DNA from: Planctomycetaceae bacterium
GTDB lineage: Bacteria; Planctomycetota; UBA1135; GCA-002686595
NCBI GenBank assembly: GCA_011525785.1
Contig: WYBT01000017.1
Span: forward strand, 1-64,000
Length of the DNA: 64,000 nucleotides
Direction of reading: 5' to 3'
Under the pieces are notes generated by a model. That model was not told where the DNA came from and did no database searches. It worked only from the letters and a program-made list of their open reading frames with translations. Every line of letters begins with the position of its first letter. Within the stretch, counting starts at the first letter, position 1. Position numbers and translations under genes: made by a program. Positions 1 through 8,788 of the stretch are shown here, piece after piece.

Positions 1-1066
1 AAAACACCCCGCGCCCTAATCCCGCGGGCCCCCTCGCCGCCCGGGCCGAGGCGCCAATACACTGCCCCATTACGGCCGCGCTGAGTCGCGCGAGCAGCGC
101 CTCGCCCGAGCGCTCCTCGAGCCACGTGCGCCGGTCGTCTTCGTCCGCCACGAGCCCGCCGCAACTCCAGTAGCGCAGCAACTGCTTGAGCCGCGGGGCG
201 AGCGCGGCCGCCGGCGCGCCGTTGCGCTCGCTCATGGTGGCGGCGTACTCGAGCAGGAACTGCGCGGCCTGCTCGCGCGTGGCCGGTGCGCCGCTGAAGA
301 TCCACGGATCGGCCAGCGCGCCGCGTCCGACCATCGCGAAGGCGCAGCCGGTCTCGCGCCGCATGCGCTCGAGGTCGTCGTGGCTGCGGATCGAGCCGTT
401 GCCGCAGACCGGGATGCGCACGGCCGCGACAGCGCGCGCGATGCGCGTCCAGTCGACCTGTTCGCAGTAGGCCTCGACGCGCGTGCGGCAGTGCACCGTC
501 AGCAGCGCGGCCCCGCCGTTCTCTGCGGCGCGGGCGAGCGCTTCGAGGTCGCGGTCGTGATCGAAGCCGGCGCGGATCTTGGCGCTGACCGGAGTCGGGG
601 CGCAGACCTTGACGAGCGCGCGCACCAGCTCCTCGACGCGCGCCGGCTCGCGCAGCAACGCCGAGCCCGCGCAGCCCGAGATCGCGCCCTTGGCCGGGCA
701 GCCGAAGTTCAGATCGACGAGCGGTGCGCCGCACTCGACCGCGCGCGCTGCGCTCGCCGCCAGCTTGGCCGTGTCGGCGCCCATCAGTTGGACGCCCACG
801 GGCGCATCGAAACGGCGCGGTCCCATGTGCTTGCGCAGCACATGGCGCGGCACGGGAGCTTCGTGCACGCGCACGAACTCCGTGAACGCGCCGCCCAGCG
901 CGTGCGGCGGATTGCGCGCGAGCACCAGCTCGCGGAAGCACGGCTCGGTCACGCCTTCCATCGGCGCGAGCAGCCAGGGCGAGGTGAACGGAAGTCCGGC
1001 GTGTGCGACGGCGACCTGGCCGCGTGCGGAACTCGCGGGCGCCGGCGTGGGAGCATCCGCCGGCAT
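1..1066 (-). CDS. dus: tRNA-dihydrouridine synthase, 3' end cut by window edge
   Basis: FMN enzyme that reduces uridines in the D-loop of tRNA. After a short Pro/Ala-rich leader comes the Dus opening APMEGVTEP (about residues 35-42). The DLNFGCPAKG block (about 118-127) and GCAGSALL follow, with the probable catalytic Cys132. The FMN-barrel pieces SAKIRAGFD and VHCRTR and a phosphate-site-like MVGRGAL complete the fold. The ATG at 1066-1064 shares one base with the stop of the upstream exported-protein gene (TGATG), so translation is probably coupled. No stop appears before base 1, so the C-terminus lies outside the window. The family is clear; the DusA/B/C subtype is not resolved. Confidence 0.93.
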   Translation of the reverse strand, partial: MPADAPTPAPASSARGQVAVAHAGLPFTSPWLLAPMEGVTEPCFRELVLARNPPHALGGAFTEFVRVHEAPVPRHVLRKHMGPRRFDAPVGVQLMGADTAKLAASAARAVECGAPLVDLNFGCPAKGAISGCAGSALLREPARVEELVRALVKVCAPTPVSAKIRAGFDHDRDLEALARAAENGGAALLTVHCRTRVEAYCEQVDWTRIARAVAAVRIPVCGNGSIRSHDDLERMRRETGCAFAMVGRGALADPWIFSGAPATREQAAQFLLEYAATMSERNGAPAAALAPRLKQLLRYWSCGGLVADEDDRRTWLEERSGEALLARLSAAVMGQCIGASARAARGPAGLGRGVF

Positions 1067-2127
1067 CAGGGCGCTTCGAAGCTCGTCGCGAACTTGGATT
1101 GCGCCGCGATCGTGAAGCGATAGCCCATGCGCGAGCCGCCTTCCGACCACAGCATCTCGCAGCCGATGGTCGAGTCCAGCTCGAGCTCGAAGCTGTGCGC
1201 CCGACCTGCGGCGAGGTCCCACACGAGCGTGCCCGTGCCTTCGCTGGCGACGACGAACTCGAGCGCGATGTCGGTGCGCGAGCTGGGCGAGCCGGCTGCT
1301 TCCAAGAGCTGCACGACGCGCTTGCTGGCGTCGTGCGTCGACGAACTCTCCCACTCGAGCTCGATCGCCGCGAGCGCGCGTCCGTCGACCGCGCGCGTCG
1401 ATACCCACACCGCCTCGACCTCGCCGTCGAGTTCGCGCGAGCACTCCGACAGCGCGCACAGCACCGTCGTCCCGACCTCCAGCGGGTCGAGCAGCTCGCT
1501 GGGCGCGATCGAACCCTTCGCAGCGTTGAGCGCGAGTTGGCCCCCCGGCGCGAGCACCTGCGACAGGCGCGAGGCGTCGATCGTCCAACGGTCTTCGACG
1601 CCGACGTCCTCGCTGGGCAGCAGCGCGCGCAGGTCGAGGTCCTCCGCCAGCCCATCGAGCAGCGCGCCATCGCCGCCGCTGCTGTCTTCCGCGAAGCGCG
1701 CTTTGCAGGGCGCGTCCGCCGCTCCGCAGGTGAACTCGACGCGCGTGCCCTCGAGCGCGCTGGCGAGCGCGGTTTTCACGTTCTCCTGCATGCCCGACAC
1801 CTCGAATTCCAGGCGCGACTCGCCGCGCAACTCCTCGAACTTGCGCACCAGGCGCGCGGGCCGTTTGGCGCCCAGCTCGGCGAAGTGGTCGAGCACGATC
1901 AGCTTGCGCTCGTTCGAACCGGAGATCTCCGGCGTGGGGCCGGCGACGGGCTCGCCGTTGAGCACTTGGCTCAGTTCCGTGATGCGCCAACGCGTCGACT
2001 CGTCGAACGTTCGGCGCACGCGGCTGTCGGCGGCCGGTGCGAAGGCCAGCTCCGCCTCGGGCGCGCGCCACGAAAGCGCGAAGACCGCGAGCAGCGTGGT
2101 GGTGGTTTGCAGGGCGAGTTGGGGCAT
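1066..2127 (-). CDS. exported protein of unknown function
   Basis: A 353-residue protein of unrecognised family. I chose ATG 2127 because it is followed by a typical signal peptide (MPQLALQTTTTLLAVFAL) and preceded by GGGAG at suitable spacing. A longer in-frame extension to 2208 would bury the signal. The mature part is acidic, with alternating hydrophilic and beta-like stretches, a few cysteines, and no catalytic motif I can name. It is the first gene of a likely two-gene unit with dus through a one-base stop/start overlap, although no functional link is evident. Confidence 0.75.
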   Translation of the reverse strand: MPQLALQTTTTLLAVFALSWRAPEAELAFAPAADSRVRRTFDESTRWRITELSQVLNGEPVAGPTPEISGSNERKLIVLDHFAELGAKRPARLVRKFEELRGESRLEFEVSGMQENVKTALASALEGTRVEFTCGAADAPCKARFAEDSSGGDGALLDGLAEDLDLRALLPSEDVGVEDRWTIDASRLSQVLAPGGQLALNAAKGSIAPSELLDPLEVGTTVLCALSECSRELDGEVEAVWVSTRAVDGRALAAIELEWESSSTHDASKRVVQLLEAAGSPSSRTDIALEFVVASEGTGTLVWDLAAGRAHSFELELDSTIGCEMLWSEGGSRMGYRFTIAAQSKFATSFEAP

Positions 2128-2310
2128 GGCGATCGACTCCCGGGGCCAGCGAGGACGCGAATGAACGTCGGAGGCGAACATTGGCGCAGTCGCGTCCCAC
2201 GCTGTCAATCGCCGCGCAGACGCGCGCGGCGATTCGACGCGACCTGAACAACGCCGCAGCGCGCTCCTGCGCGGGGCAGGAACGCGCTGCGGCTCGAACT
2301 GCGATCGGAG

Positions 2311-3447
2311 TTACTGCACGAAACGGAAGTTGATCCCGTTCGAGAGCGCGGCGCCGGTGCCGTCGAGGTTCTGCGGATCGCGCATCCAGTACTGGCCGTA
2401 GTAGTCCGTGCCGAGCTGGATGTTGTTCGCGGCCGCGTAGGCCTGCGTGAAGTGGTAGTCGTAGGCGCCGGTCGTGCAATTCACGCTGCCCGTGCTCCCG
2501 CCGGAGTTCTGCACGCCCGTGCGCACCACCGGCTGGCTCACGCACAACGTGCCGCCGAGGAACGGCGCGGACGCCGACGCCGTGCCCCAGAAGAACAGGC
2601 CCGAGCGCTGGTTGATGACCTGCGTGGCGCGGATGTGGAAGTTGTCGGAGCCGCTCGTGAGCGTCGGCACGCCGGTCCAGCCCATGGCGGGCACGCAGTT
2701 GGCCGAGTTGAGCTTGCCGGTGCAGTAGGTGCGCGGGTAGCCGACGGGCTCGACGCAGGCGCGGATGATCCAGTTGCCGGCGTAGAAGCACGAGCACAGC
2801 GGGAAGCCGCTCACCGTGGCCGTCATCGGATCGCGCCAGCCCTGGCCCTGGATGAAGATCAGGTTCTTCTGGATCGGCGAGCACGCCGCCGCGCAGGCGT
2901 TCTGCGTGTTGTCGGTGGCGAAGTTGGTCTGGTAGCCGGTGGAGCACGAACCGGGCGCGGTCTGCAGCTCCATGAACCAGGCCACGATCAGCTTGCCCGA
3001 GCTGACGCGCACGTCGAAGTTGGTCAGGTCGACGGTGTTGATGCCGCTGGAGTTGAACTGGATGTTCGCGCCCGCGGCGCTCTCGAAGTCGAACACTTCG
3101 GGCCCGAGCACGGGCGTCGTGCCGACCCAGGTGATGCCGTCGTAGATCTTGAGGTTGACGATGGCCGAGATGCCGGGCGTGTTGGCGACGTTGATGTAGG
3201 CGCCGGCGACGGAGTTGACCTTGACCTCGCTCGAGAACTGCTGGCCGACCACGTTGAACACGCAGCCCATCGCCTCGCCTTCGCACAGGCCCGGGATCAC
3301 CGAAACGGTCTGCGTGCCGGGGATGTCGGGCAGGTTGTCGTTCTTGAGGAAGATCTGACCCGAGGCCGAGCAGCCTTGGGCGTGCGCGGCGGGACTCGCG
3401 GCGAACAGTGACGCGGCGGACAAGAGGCCGAACAGCAATCGACGCAT
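2311..3447 (-). CDS. secreted protein with planctomycete-type C-terminal module
   Basis: A 378-residue secreted protein. The start at 3447 gives a clear signal peptide (MRRLLFGLLSAASLFAAS, cleavage near AHAQ). The middle is a cysteine-containing beta-rich region with FLKND, GDxxGxxF-like hydrophobic strands and paired Cys. Residues 241-378 form a module opening YCTGKLNSANC, continuing with GGTLCVSQP and YWMRDP, and ending ALSNGINF. The same module ends the protein at 11898-13271. I know this arrangement from exported Planctomycetota proteins of unknown role. It is probably located at the cell surface or outside the cell; function is unknown. Confidence 0.8.
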   Translation of the reverse strand: MRRLLFGLLSAASLFAASPAAHAQGCSASGQIFLKNDNLPDIPGTQTVSVIPGLCEGEAMGCVFNVVGQQFSSEVKVNSVAGAYINVANTPGISAIVNLKIYDGITWVGTTPVLGPEVFDFESAAGANIQFNSSGINTVDLTNFDVRVSSGKLIVAWFMELQTAPGSCSTGYQTNFATDNTQNACAAACSPIQKNLIFIQGQGWRDPMTATVSGFPLCSCFYAGNWIIRACVEPVGYPRTYCTGKLNSANCVPAMGWTGVPTLTSGSDNFHIRATQVINQRSGLFFWGTASASAPFLGGTLCVSQPVVRTGVQNSGGSTGSVNCTTGAYDYHFTQAYAAANNIQLGTDYYGQYWMRDPQNLDGTGAALSNGINFRFVQ

Positions 3448-3642
3448 GGGGGCTTGGCTCCGTTGACAGTCGAGCGAGGGGGACGCGCGCGGCAAGGCGC
3501 GCGAGGGGAGTGGGATCGAGTTCGATTCTCACGCGGCGCCGTGGGGCGTCAACGGCGCGCGCCGCGGATTCGAAGCGCGAGCAGCGCTGCATCGACGCTC
3601 GCGACTTGCGGCGCGGGCGCGGGACCGCGAGGCTGGCGCGCC

Positions 3643-4464
3643 ATGTCGCGTGGCTTGCCGCTCGGAACACCGCGCCTGCTCGGCGTCGTCAACCTCACCA
3701 GCGATTCGTTCTCGGACGGGGGACAGTTCCTGGCGCCGGCGGACGCGCTGCGGCGCGCCTTGGCGCTGCTCGAAGACGGCGCCTCGCGCATCGACCTGGG
3801 GGCCCAGTCCACGAATCCCGATGCGCAACGCGTGGGGCCGGCGGAGGAGTGGCGCCGCCTCGGGCCGGTGTTGAGCGAGCTGGTGCGCTCCGGCGTGGAG
3901 GTCTCGATCGACACGTTCGAGCCCGAGGTGATGGAGCGCGCGCTGGACGCCGGCGCGTGCTGCATCAACGACGTCACGGCCTTGCGCGACGAGCGAGCGC
4001 TGCGAGTGGTGAAGTCCCGCAGCTGCGAGTTGATCCTGATGCACTCGACCTCGAGCGAGGCCCGTGCGCAGCGTCACGCGCCGCTCGAGAGCGACTGGAT
4101 CGAGCGCATCGCGCGCTTCTTCGAGCAGCGCCTGGAGTCCCTCGAGCTTGCCGGCGTCGTGCGCGAGCGCATCATCGTCGACCCCGGGCTGGGGCTGTTC
4201 CTCTCCAGCGACGCCGGAGCGAGCTTCGAGGTGCTGCGCCGCATCGCACAGCTCCGCGAGCGCCTGCAGCGGCCGATCTGCGTCGCGCCGTCGCGCAAGT
4301 CGTTCCTCGGCGCCGCGCTGGGCCGCGCGCCGCTCGAACGCGGTCCGGCGACGCTGGCTGCGGAGCTGTGGTGCGCCGCACAGGGCGTCGACTGGATCCG
4401 CACGCATGACGTGCGAGCCGCTGCGGATGCGTTGGCTACGTGGCTCGCGCTCGCGGGTGACTGA
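3643..4464 (+). CDS. folP: dihydropteroate synthase
   Basis: Folate biosynthesis: joins 6-hydroxymethyl-dihydropterin pyrophosphate to p-aminobenzoate. The 273-residue protein carries the family blocks in order: LLGVVNLTSDSFSDGG near residues 12-27, DLGAQSTNP (pterin pocket), INDVTAL, DPGLGLF, and APSRKSFLG (SRKSF phosphate loop). It ends with an IRTHD motif. The start MSRGLPLGTPRLLGV at 3643 matches the usual DHPS N-terminus; the open frame upstream to 3454 is Arg-rich and not typical. It reads toward the MFS gene at 4531, 66 bases away, and is divergent from the secreted-protein gene. An AbgT-type p-aminobenzoyl-glutamate transporter lies elsewhere in the window (16017-17546) but is not linked. 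Confidence 0.93.
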   Translation: MSRGLPLGTPRLLGVVNLTSDSFSDGGQFLAPADALRRALALLEDGASRIDLGAQSTNPDAQRVGPAEEWRRLGPVLSELVRSGVEVSIDTFEPEVMERALDAGACCINDVTALRDERALRVVKSRSCELILMHSTSSEARAQRHAPLESDWIERIARFFEQRLESLELAGVVRERIIVDPGLGLFLSSDAGASFEVLRRIAQLRERLQRPICVAPSRKSFLGAALGRAPLERGPATLAAELWCAAQGVDWIRTHDVRAAADALATWLALAGD

Positions 4465-4530
4465 GTACGCTGCGTAGCGCTTCTACCCGCTCAGTACTCG
4501 CCAAGAGTGTGTTCGTGCCGGAGTTGGTGC

Positions 4531-5841
4531 ATGCTTACCAGCTGCATGAATGCCCGAGCGCAGCCTTCCGACGAGACGAGCCCTTTGGCGCGCCTGCTCT
4601 TGTTGCGCCGCGATGAACGGTCCAGCGTGCTGCTCGGCGCGTCGCTCTCGTTCTGCCTGTTGTGCGCGATCATGCTGCTCAAGCCCATTCGCGATGAGTT
4701 GGGCGTGCTCGGCGGCGCCAGGAACCTAAAGTACCTGTGGACCGCGACTCTGGCTGGGACTCTGGTTTCCAGCGTGGTGTTCTCCTGGCTGGCCTCGCGC
4801 GTCGGTCGACGCACCTTCCTCACCTGGTCGTGGCGAGGCGTGGCGCTCTTGTGGCTCAGCTTCATGCCGCTGCTGGCCTGGCTCGACGGTCCCGCGGCGG
4901 TGCACGTCGCCCGTGCGTTCTACGTGGTCCACGCGGTGACCAACGTCTTCATCGTCTCGCTGTTCTGGGGACTCGCGGCGGATTTGTTTGCACCGCTCCA
5001 GTCGCGGCGGTTGTTCGGATTGCTTGCGATTGGGGCCACACTCGGGGCGATCGTGGGGCCCGCGGTCACGGCCCAGGCAGCGCGCTTCGTCGCCCCGTTC
5101 TGGCTGATCGCGCCCGCCGCGCTGTTGCTCGAGCTGGCCGCGCGCTGCGCCCTGGCTCAGGCGCGCGCCGTGAGCTTGGGCGACGACCCACAGGCGCGCG
5201 CGCCGCTGGGTGGTGATGCGTTCGAGGGCATGCGCATCGTGCTGCGCTCTCCGTATCTGAGCGGGATCGCCGCTGTCACGTTCGTGCTGGGCGTGGTGCA
5301 GTCGTACTTCACGCTGCACCAGAACTACGCCATCGAGAGCGCCATTCCGGATCGTGCAGCGCGCACGGAGTACTACGGCTGGCTCGAGTCCGCCTCGCAG
5401 CTGCTGACGCTGGTCGTGCAGCTGTTTCTCGCGCGCGCCGTGCGCCGTTTGGGCGTGGGCGGGCTGTTGCTCGTACTGCCCGTCGTGGCGCTGGTCGGAG
5501 TAGGCGCCATGGCGATAGGCGCCGTCAGTGAACGCGTCAGCTTGGGCGTCGCAACCGCGTGCTACGTGGCCTGGAGAGGCCTCAGCCACTCCACGCAGCG
5601 CCCGGCGCGCGAGCTGCTCTACACGCCCGTCTCTCGCGTCGAGAAGTACAAAGCCAAGAGCTTCGCAGACACTTTTGCTTTCCGCGCGGGCGATCTCATG
5701 AGCGCGTACGGCTTCGACAAGGTGAGCTTGCTCGCAGCGGGGCTGCTCAGCGTGCCGCTGACGTTGGGATGGGGCTTCGTCGCGGTTCGGCTCGCGCGCC
5801 GCCAGCAGGAGCTGGTCGAGCGAAGCGCCCCCGCTGACTAA
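4531..5841 (+). CDS. MFS-type membrane transporter (Npt/ADP-ATP carrier-like subgroup)
   Basis: A 436-residue integral membrane protein with about 12 hydrophobic segments. The KPIRDELGVLGG stretch near residues 50-60 and the loop LASRVGRRTF resemble bacterial transporters annotated as MFS or AAA-family nucleotide-translocase relatives. The substrate cannot be read from sequence, and nucleotide exchange is not implied. ATG 4531 is chosen because GGAG sits seven bases upstream; ATG 4546 is an alternative. Its stop overlaps the end of the convergent pepQ by four bases, so the two genes share their termini. Confidence 0.78.
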   Translation: MLTSCMNARAQPSDETSPLARLLLLRRDERSSVLLGASLSFCLLCAIMLLKPIRDELGVLGGARNLKYLWTATLAGTLVSSVVFSWLASRVGRRTFLTWSWRGVALLWLSFMPLLAWLDGPAAVHVARAFYVVHAVTNVFIVSLFWGLAADLFAPLQSRRLFGLLAIGATLGAIVGPAVTAQAARFVAPFWLIAPAALLLELAARCALAQARAVSLGDDPQARAPLGGDAFEGMRIVLRSPYLSGIAAVTFVLGVVQSYFTLHQNYAIESAIPDRAARTEYYGWLESASQLLTLVVQLFLARAVRRLGVGGLLLVLPVVALVGVGAMAIGAVSERVSLGVATACYVAWRGLSHSTQRPARELLYTPVSRVEKYKAKSFADTFAFRAGDLMSAYGFDKVSLLAAGLLSVPLTLGWGFVAVRLARRQQELVERSAPAD

Positions 5842-7160
5842 ATGTGCGACCGGGTGAGGTTGCGGTGGCCCGAGGCGGTCACGAGCACGTTGTCCTCGAT
5901 GCGCACGCCGCCGAAGGGCGCGAGGCGCTCGACGAGCTTCCAATCGATCGCAGCGGAGTGCGGGCCGGCGCGGTGCTCGCGCAGCAGCATCTCGATGAAG
6001 TACACGCCCGGCTCGATCGTGAAGACCTGGTGCTCCGCGATGGTGCGCGTGGTGCGCAGGAACGGCGAGTGCGACGGCGGCGGCGCGACTCCGCCCTTGG
6101 GCTCGGCTTGGCGGCCCGAGACGTCGTGCACCTGGATCCCGAGGAAATGGCCCAGGCCGTGGGGGAAGAACGGACGCGTCAAACCGAGTGAGAAGGCCTC
6201 TTCGCCGCTGATCTTCAGCACCTCGAGCTCGCGCAGCAGCTCTCCGATCAGGATGTGCGCGGCGCGGTGCAGCTCGGGGTAGGGCAGTCCCGGCGTGACG
6301 CGCTCGCACAGCTCGAGCTGCAGCTTGTCGAGGCCTTTCACGAGCGCGCGGAACGTCGGATCGCAGTCCTTGCGCGTCCAGGTGCGCGTGATGTCCGAGG
6401 CGTAACCCAGGTACTTCGCGCCCGCGTCGATCAGGAGCACGCGGCCGTTTTTCTGCGTGCGCTTGCCGGTGTAGTGCAGGATCGCGCCCTTCTCGTCGTG
6501 CGCGATGATCGTGCCGTAGGGCAGGTCCGCCTCGGTGCAGCCCACGGCCGTCAGGTAGGCGTGGTGGATCTCGAGTTCGGACGCGCCCTTGTCGAAGGCC
6601 GCGAGCGCCGCGCGGTGGCCCCACGAGGCGATCTTCTCGGCCTCTTCCATGCAGCCGATTTCGTAGGCGCTCTTGAAGCTGCGCTCCCAGTCCAGGCGCG
6701 CGGTGAGCTCGGCGTGATTGCAAGCCGTGTCCGCGATGCCCGCTGCGCGCGCCGCGTCGGCTTCGTCGCCGATGTACGCGACGCGTCCCGCGCTCGCGAC
6801 GAGCTTCCAGGCCTCCTCGCGCGTGCGCGCCTCGTGGAAGTCGAAGTCGTCGACCCAGAAGTTCTCAGGGAGCGGGCCCTGCTCGTACCAGTAGTCCTCG
6901 GGGCAGTAGCGCACCAGCCGCGGCTTGTGGCCGGGCCGGATCAGCAGCAAATGGTGCGGCCCGCGCAGCGGAACCCAGTGCGCGAAGTGCGGCGTCTCGT
7001 GCAGCGGCGCGTCCATGTCGTCCACGAAGTACGTGAACGGCGCGCCGCTCGAGATCAGGAGCGCATCGAACTTCGTCGCCGCGAGCGCGGCTTCGGTCGT
7101 GCGCTGGCGCGCGGCGATGTGCTCGGCGTAGAGGCTCTTCTCGGTGGTGGCTTGGCTCAT
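5838..7160 (-). CDS. pepQ: Xaa-Pro dipeptidase (prolidase), M24B family
   Basis: Cytoplasmic metallopeptidase that splits X-Pro dipeptides. The 440 residues match PepQ length. The creatinase-like N-terminal half contains the PEDYWY and FWVDDFDF stretches. The pita-bread domain shows the five metal ligands: two Asp in LIDAGA and SDITRTW, His in HGLGHFLGIQVHD, Glu in IEPGVYF, and Glu in GGVRIEDNVLV. It starts five bases after the POT transporter stop, so the pair is almost certainly co-transcribed. Peptides imported by the transporter are plausible substrates. No truncation or substitution of ligands is seen. Confidence 0.95.
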   Translation of the reverse strand: MSQATTEKSLYAEHIAARQRTTEAALAATKFDALLISSGAPFTYFVDDMDAPLHETPHFAHWVPLRGPHHLLLIRPGHKPRLVRYCPEDYWYEQGPLPENFWVDDFDFHEARTREEAWKLVASAGRVAYIGDEADAARAAGIADTACNHAELTARLDWERSFKSAYEIGCMEEAEKIASWGHRAALAAFDKGASELEIHHAYLTAVGCTEADLPYGTIIAHDEKGAILHYTGKRTQKNGRVLLIDAGAKYLGYASDITRTWTRKDCDPTFRALVKGLDKLQLELCERVTPGLPYPELHRAAHILIGELLRELEVLKISGEEAFSLGLTRPFFPHGLGHFLGIQVHDVSGRQAEPKGGVAPPPSHSPFLRTTRTIAEHQVFTIEPGVYFIEMLLREHRAGPHSAAIDWKLVERLAPFGGVRIEDNVLVTASGHRNLTRSHI

Positions 7161-7164
7161 GGCT

Positions 7165-8661
7165 TCACTCGACGCCGTGCATGAGTTTGTTCACGAGTTT
7201 CGATGCGAGCAGCAATGCGGCGCCGATCGCGACGGCCATCCAGAGGATGGGCGTGAACGCCTCGACGTAGCCGCCCAGTGCGGCGCTGCCGGTGAGCTGC
7301 GCGGCGCCCTCGCCAACGCCGCCGGCGATTCGCGAGAACAGTCCAGCGGCGTAGTTCGCGTTGGCGATCGAGACGAACCAGGCGCCCATCACCATTCCGA
7401 CCATGTGCTGCGGTGCGAGCTTGGTGACCATCGAGAGTCCAACCGGCGACAGGCACAGCTCGCCCATGGTGTGGATCAGGTAGAGCCCCATGAGCCAGGT
7501 CCAAGGGATCTGACCCTGATCATTGGCGGCCTTGATGCCGACCAGCAGCAGGCCGAATCCCAGTCCAACTTGAATCAACCCCAATCCGAACTTCGCGGGG
7601 ATGGAGGGGTTGGCGTTGGCGCGCGCGAGTCGAACCCACAGCCACGCGAAGACCGGGCCCAGGAGGACGATCCCGATCGCGTTCACCGACTGGAAGTCCT
7701 CCGGCACCATCGTCCAACCGCCGATGCTGAGCGGAATGATGTGGTTGGCGGCGAAGAAGTTGAGGCTGTTGCCGGCCTGCTCGAAACTCGCCCAGAACGC
7801 CACGTTGCACAGCAGCAGCAAGACCAGTGCGAAGAGCCGTTGCTTGACCACTCGTTCGCTAGTGAACGCGTAGTACAGCAGGTAGCCGGCGATGCTCAGT
7901 CCCAGCACGAGCAGCACTTGGCCGACGAGTTCCTTCTGGCTCAGCAGCCAGAAAATCCCGGGCACGCAGATCACGCAACCCAGGGTGACTCCCAGGAGCC
8001 AGCCCAGGCCCTTGCGATCGGCCGGCGGCTCGCCCTTGCCCTGCATCGACTTGCCGCCCAATCCGAACACGAGCACGCCCAGCAGCATGCCGATGCCGGC
8101 CAGCATGAAGCCCCAGCGATACTCGGGGACGTTCGGATCGGCGGCCATCCAGCGCGAGATGCGGGCGCAGAAAATGGGCGCGAGGAACGCGCCCAGATTG
8201 ATGCCCATGTAGAAGATCGTGAAGCCGCTGTCCCGGCGCGGGTCGCCCTGCTTGTAGAGGCGGCCCACCAGGGTCGAGATGTTGGGCTTGAAGAGGCCGT
8301 TGCCGACACAGATGGTCGCCAGGCCCAACAAGAACATGGTCTCGCTCGGCAGCATCAGCATGAACTCGCCGACGGCCATGATCACGCCGCCCAGCAAGAT
8401 CGAGCGTCGGTAGCCGAGCACGCGGTCGGCGACATAGCCCCCGAAGACGCCCAGCGCGTACACGAGCGCCGTGAACGCTCCGTAACTGACCGATGCTTCG
8501 GCCTGCGGCTTGCCGAACTGCGCGACGACGTAGAACGCCAGAAGCGCCCGCATGCCGTAGTAGCAGAAGCGCTCCCACAGCTCGGCGAAGAACAGGACGA
8601 ACAGGCCGCTGGGGTGACCGAGGATCGTTTTCTCGGGCGACGATTCCGTGCTCTGGCTCAT
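7165..8661 (-). CDS. POT/PTR2-family proton-coupled oligopeptide transporter
   Basis: A 498-residue inner-membrane symporter for di- and tripeptides. The N-terminal FAELWERFCYYGMRALL carries the ExxER-type motif of the family. The PTR2 signature is visible in GFTIFYMGINLGAFLAP (about residues 150-166). Around 12-14 hydrophobic segments follow, including the GLSIAGYLLYYAF and SLNFFAANHI regions. It lies between a DPP-IV-like peptidase gene and pepQ in the same orientation, which supports a role in peptide uptake. Translation starts at MSQSTESSPEK (8661), and five bases separate its stop from pepQ. Confidence 0.93.
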   Translation of the reverse strand: MSQSTESSPEKTILGHPSGLFVLFFAELWERFCYYGMRALLAFYVVAQFGKPQAEASVSYGAFTALVYALGVFGGYVADRVLGYRRSILLGGVIMAVGEFMLMLPSETMFLLGLATICVGNGLFKPNISTLVGRLYKQGDPRRDSGFTIFYMGINLGAFLAPIFCARISRWMAADPNVPEYRWGFMLAGIGMLLGVLVFGLGGKSMQGKGEPPADRKGLGWLLGVTLGCVICVPGIFWLLSQKELVGQVLLVLGLSIAGYLLYYAFTSERVVKQRLFALVLLLLCNVAFWASFEQAGNSLNFFAANHIIPLSIGGWTMVPEDFQSVNAIGIVLLGPVFAWLWVRLARANANPSIPAKFGLGLIQVGLGFGLLLVGIKAANDQGQIPWTWLMGLYLIHTMGELCLSPVGLSMVTKLAPQHMVGMVMGAWFVSIANANYAAGLFSRIAGGVGEGAAQLTGSAALGGYVEAFTPILWMAVAIGAALLLASKLVNKLMHGVE

Positions 8662-8788
8662 GGGCGACAGGGTTCTCGCGGTGGGACGCGAACGCGCGCC
8701 GCGTGGGCGCCGCTCGCCGGGGACAGACGTGGGGGAGGCAGAGAGTAGCGCGGTGGCGCGCGAGCGCGCGGCGCGGACCCGTGGATCG

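Noticed and set aside
4531..5841. Nucleotide (ATP/ADP) translocase
   Set aside because: Only loosely similar motifs are seen; energy parasitism is not implied by context, so the gene is left as a transporter of unknown substrate.
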